Shown piece after piece: positions 20,289 through 20,608 of a stretch of 20,608 bases of DNA (position 1 is the stretch's first letter; every line of letters starts with the position of its first letter). Below the pieces are notes generated by a model. It saw nothing but the letters and a program-made list of their open reading frames with translations, was not told where the DNA came from and did not search any database. The position numbers and the translations under genes were made by a program. Source of the stretch: Plakobranchus ocellatus. Lineage: Eukaryota > Mollusca > Gastropoda > Plakobranchidae. Location: NCBI GenBank assembly GCA_019648995.1, contig BLXT01008078.1, forward strand, positions 4,728 to 25,335, written 5' to 3'.

Positions 20289-20608
20289 TTAAATTGACTG
20301 CACCAGAGACTTGACGGGTAAAACATTTGTATAAATAGCGCCGTAACTCAGAATTTCGATGACTTTTCTTGAGTTACATCGATCGTTAGATTTCAAGCTA
20401 GACAATGGTGTATTGTTTAACATAAAGCCCAAGGCCGCTTATAAGGGAGCAAGAAGTAGTCAAGAATTCACAAAATTTGACATTTTAACAGTCCAAGATA
20501 ATAAATACGTTTCGCTCGCTTGGTTAAAACTGAGAAGCTGTGGTGGAAAAAGAAATAAGTAGAAACATTATTTTTTTCCTGTTTTTAAATTTAAGGAGTG
20601 TGTGTGTG
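20287..20608 (+). other. Unassigned end region with a 67-codon ATG frame
   Basis: An ATG frame (20359-20562, TAG stop) follows a TATAAATA string (about 20330-20337). An 8-bp inverted repeat, GTAACTCA/TGAGTTAC (20343-20350 and 20370-20377), spans the start. The peptide (MTFLELHRSLDFKLDNG, later YVSLAWLKLRSCGGK) is not low-complexity, but it matches no family I know and does not resemble the missing lectin segment. It may be chance or a relic. The window ends in a GT run (20598-20608) that is cut by the edge. Confidence 0.35.

Noticed and set aside
20090..20314. Glu/Arg-rich coiled-coil-like protein
   Set aside because: It is the GA-rich simple repeat read as protein.
18482..20608. Third lectin exon with EPN/WND motifs
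   Set aside because: I looked for W..G.PN and WND-C patterns after acceptor-like sites and found none; the exon is probably beyond the window.

Overview
The window looks like AT-rich, intron-bearing eukaryotic DNA, most likely from an invertebrate animal. A heterobranch gastropod mollusc is my best guess. The reasons are long simple-sequence arrays, decayed LINE and hAT transposon fragments, a C-type lectin exon pair with canonical GT-AG splice sites, and a high density of AGATCT and TAGGCCTA words that I associate with gastropod genomes. The species cannot be told from the sequence. There is no prokaryotic organisation: no operons, ribosome binding sites or dense ORFs.

Only one gene can be supported with confidence. 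Two plus-strand exons (15917-16081 and 18387-18481) encode the N-terminal half of a C-type lectin-like domain. They run from the CxxGW N-terminal hairpin to the WIGL core motif and the strand after it. They are joined by a phase-1 intron of 2305 bp. The exon with the C-terminal half of the domain is not in the remaining 2.1 kb, and the signal-peptide exon was not found upstream, so the gene is cut by the window edge.

The rest is intergenic or intronic and shaped by repeats. From left to right: a (TAC)27 array (218-298); copy A of a dispersed repeat (about 600-700) whose inverted partner, copy B, lies at 19690-19790; a minus-strand remnant of a hAT-type (ZMYM1-like) transposase N-terminus (1506-1772); a 783-bp (TTAC)n array (3738-4520) with decayed flanks and signs of a higher-order duplication; an unrecognised 107-codon open frame (6041-6364); a degraded LINE 3' region (7477 to about 8100); a second, heavily broken LINE reverse-transcriptase fossil (9323 to about 9900); a 173-bp-period tandem duplication (11161-11469); an (ATC)n array (11916-12010); a T12/A21 hairpin (12554-12589); a tRNA-like SINE head (13286-13372); the lectin exons; and a GA-rich tract (19980-20286).

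I found no evidence for a novel multi-gene system. The observations most worth checking are the truncated lectin gene, the long-range inverted repeat pair, the internal structure of the TTAC array, and the unassigned ORF at 6041-6364.
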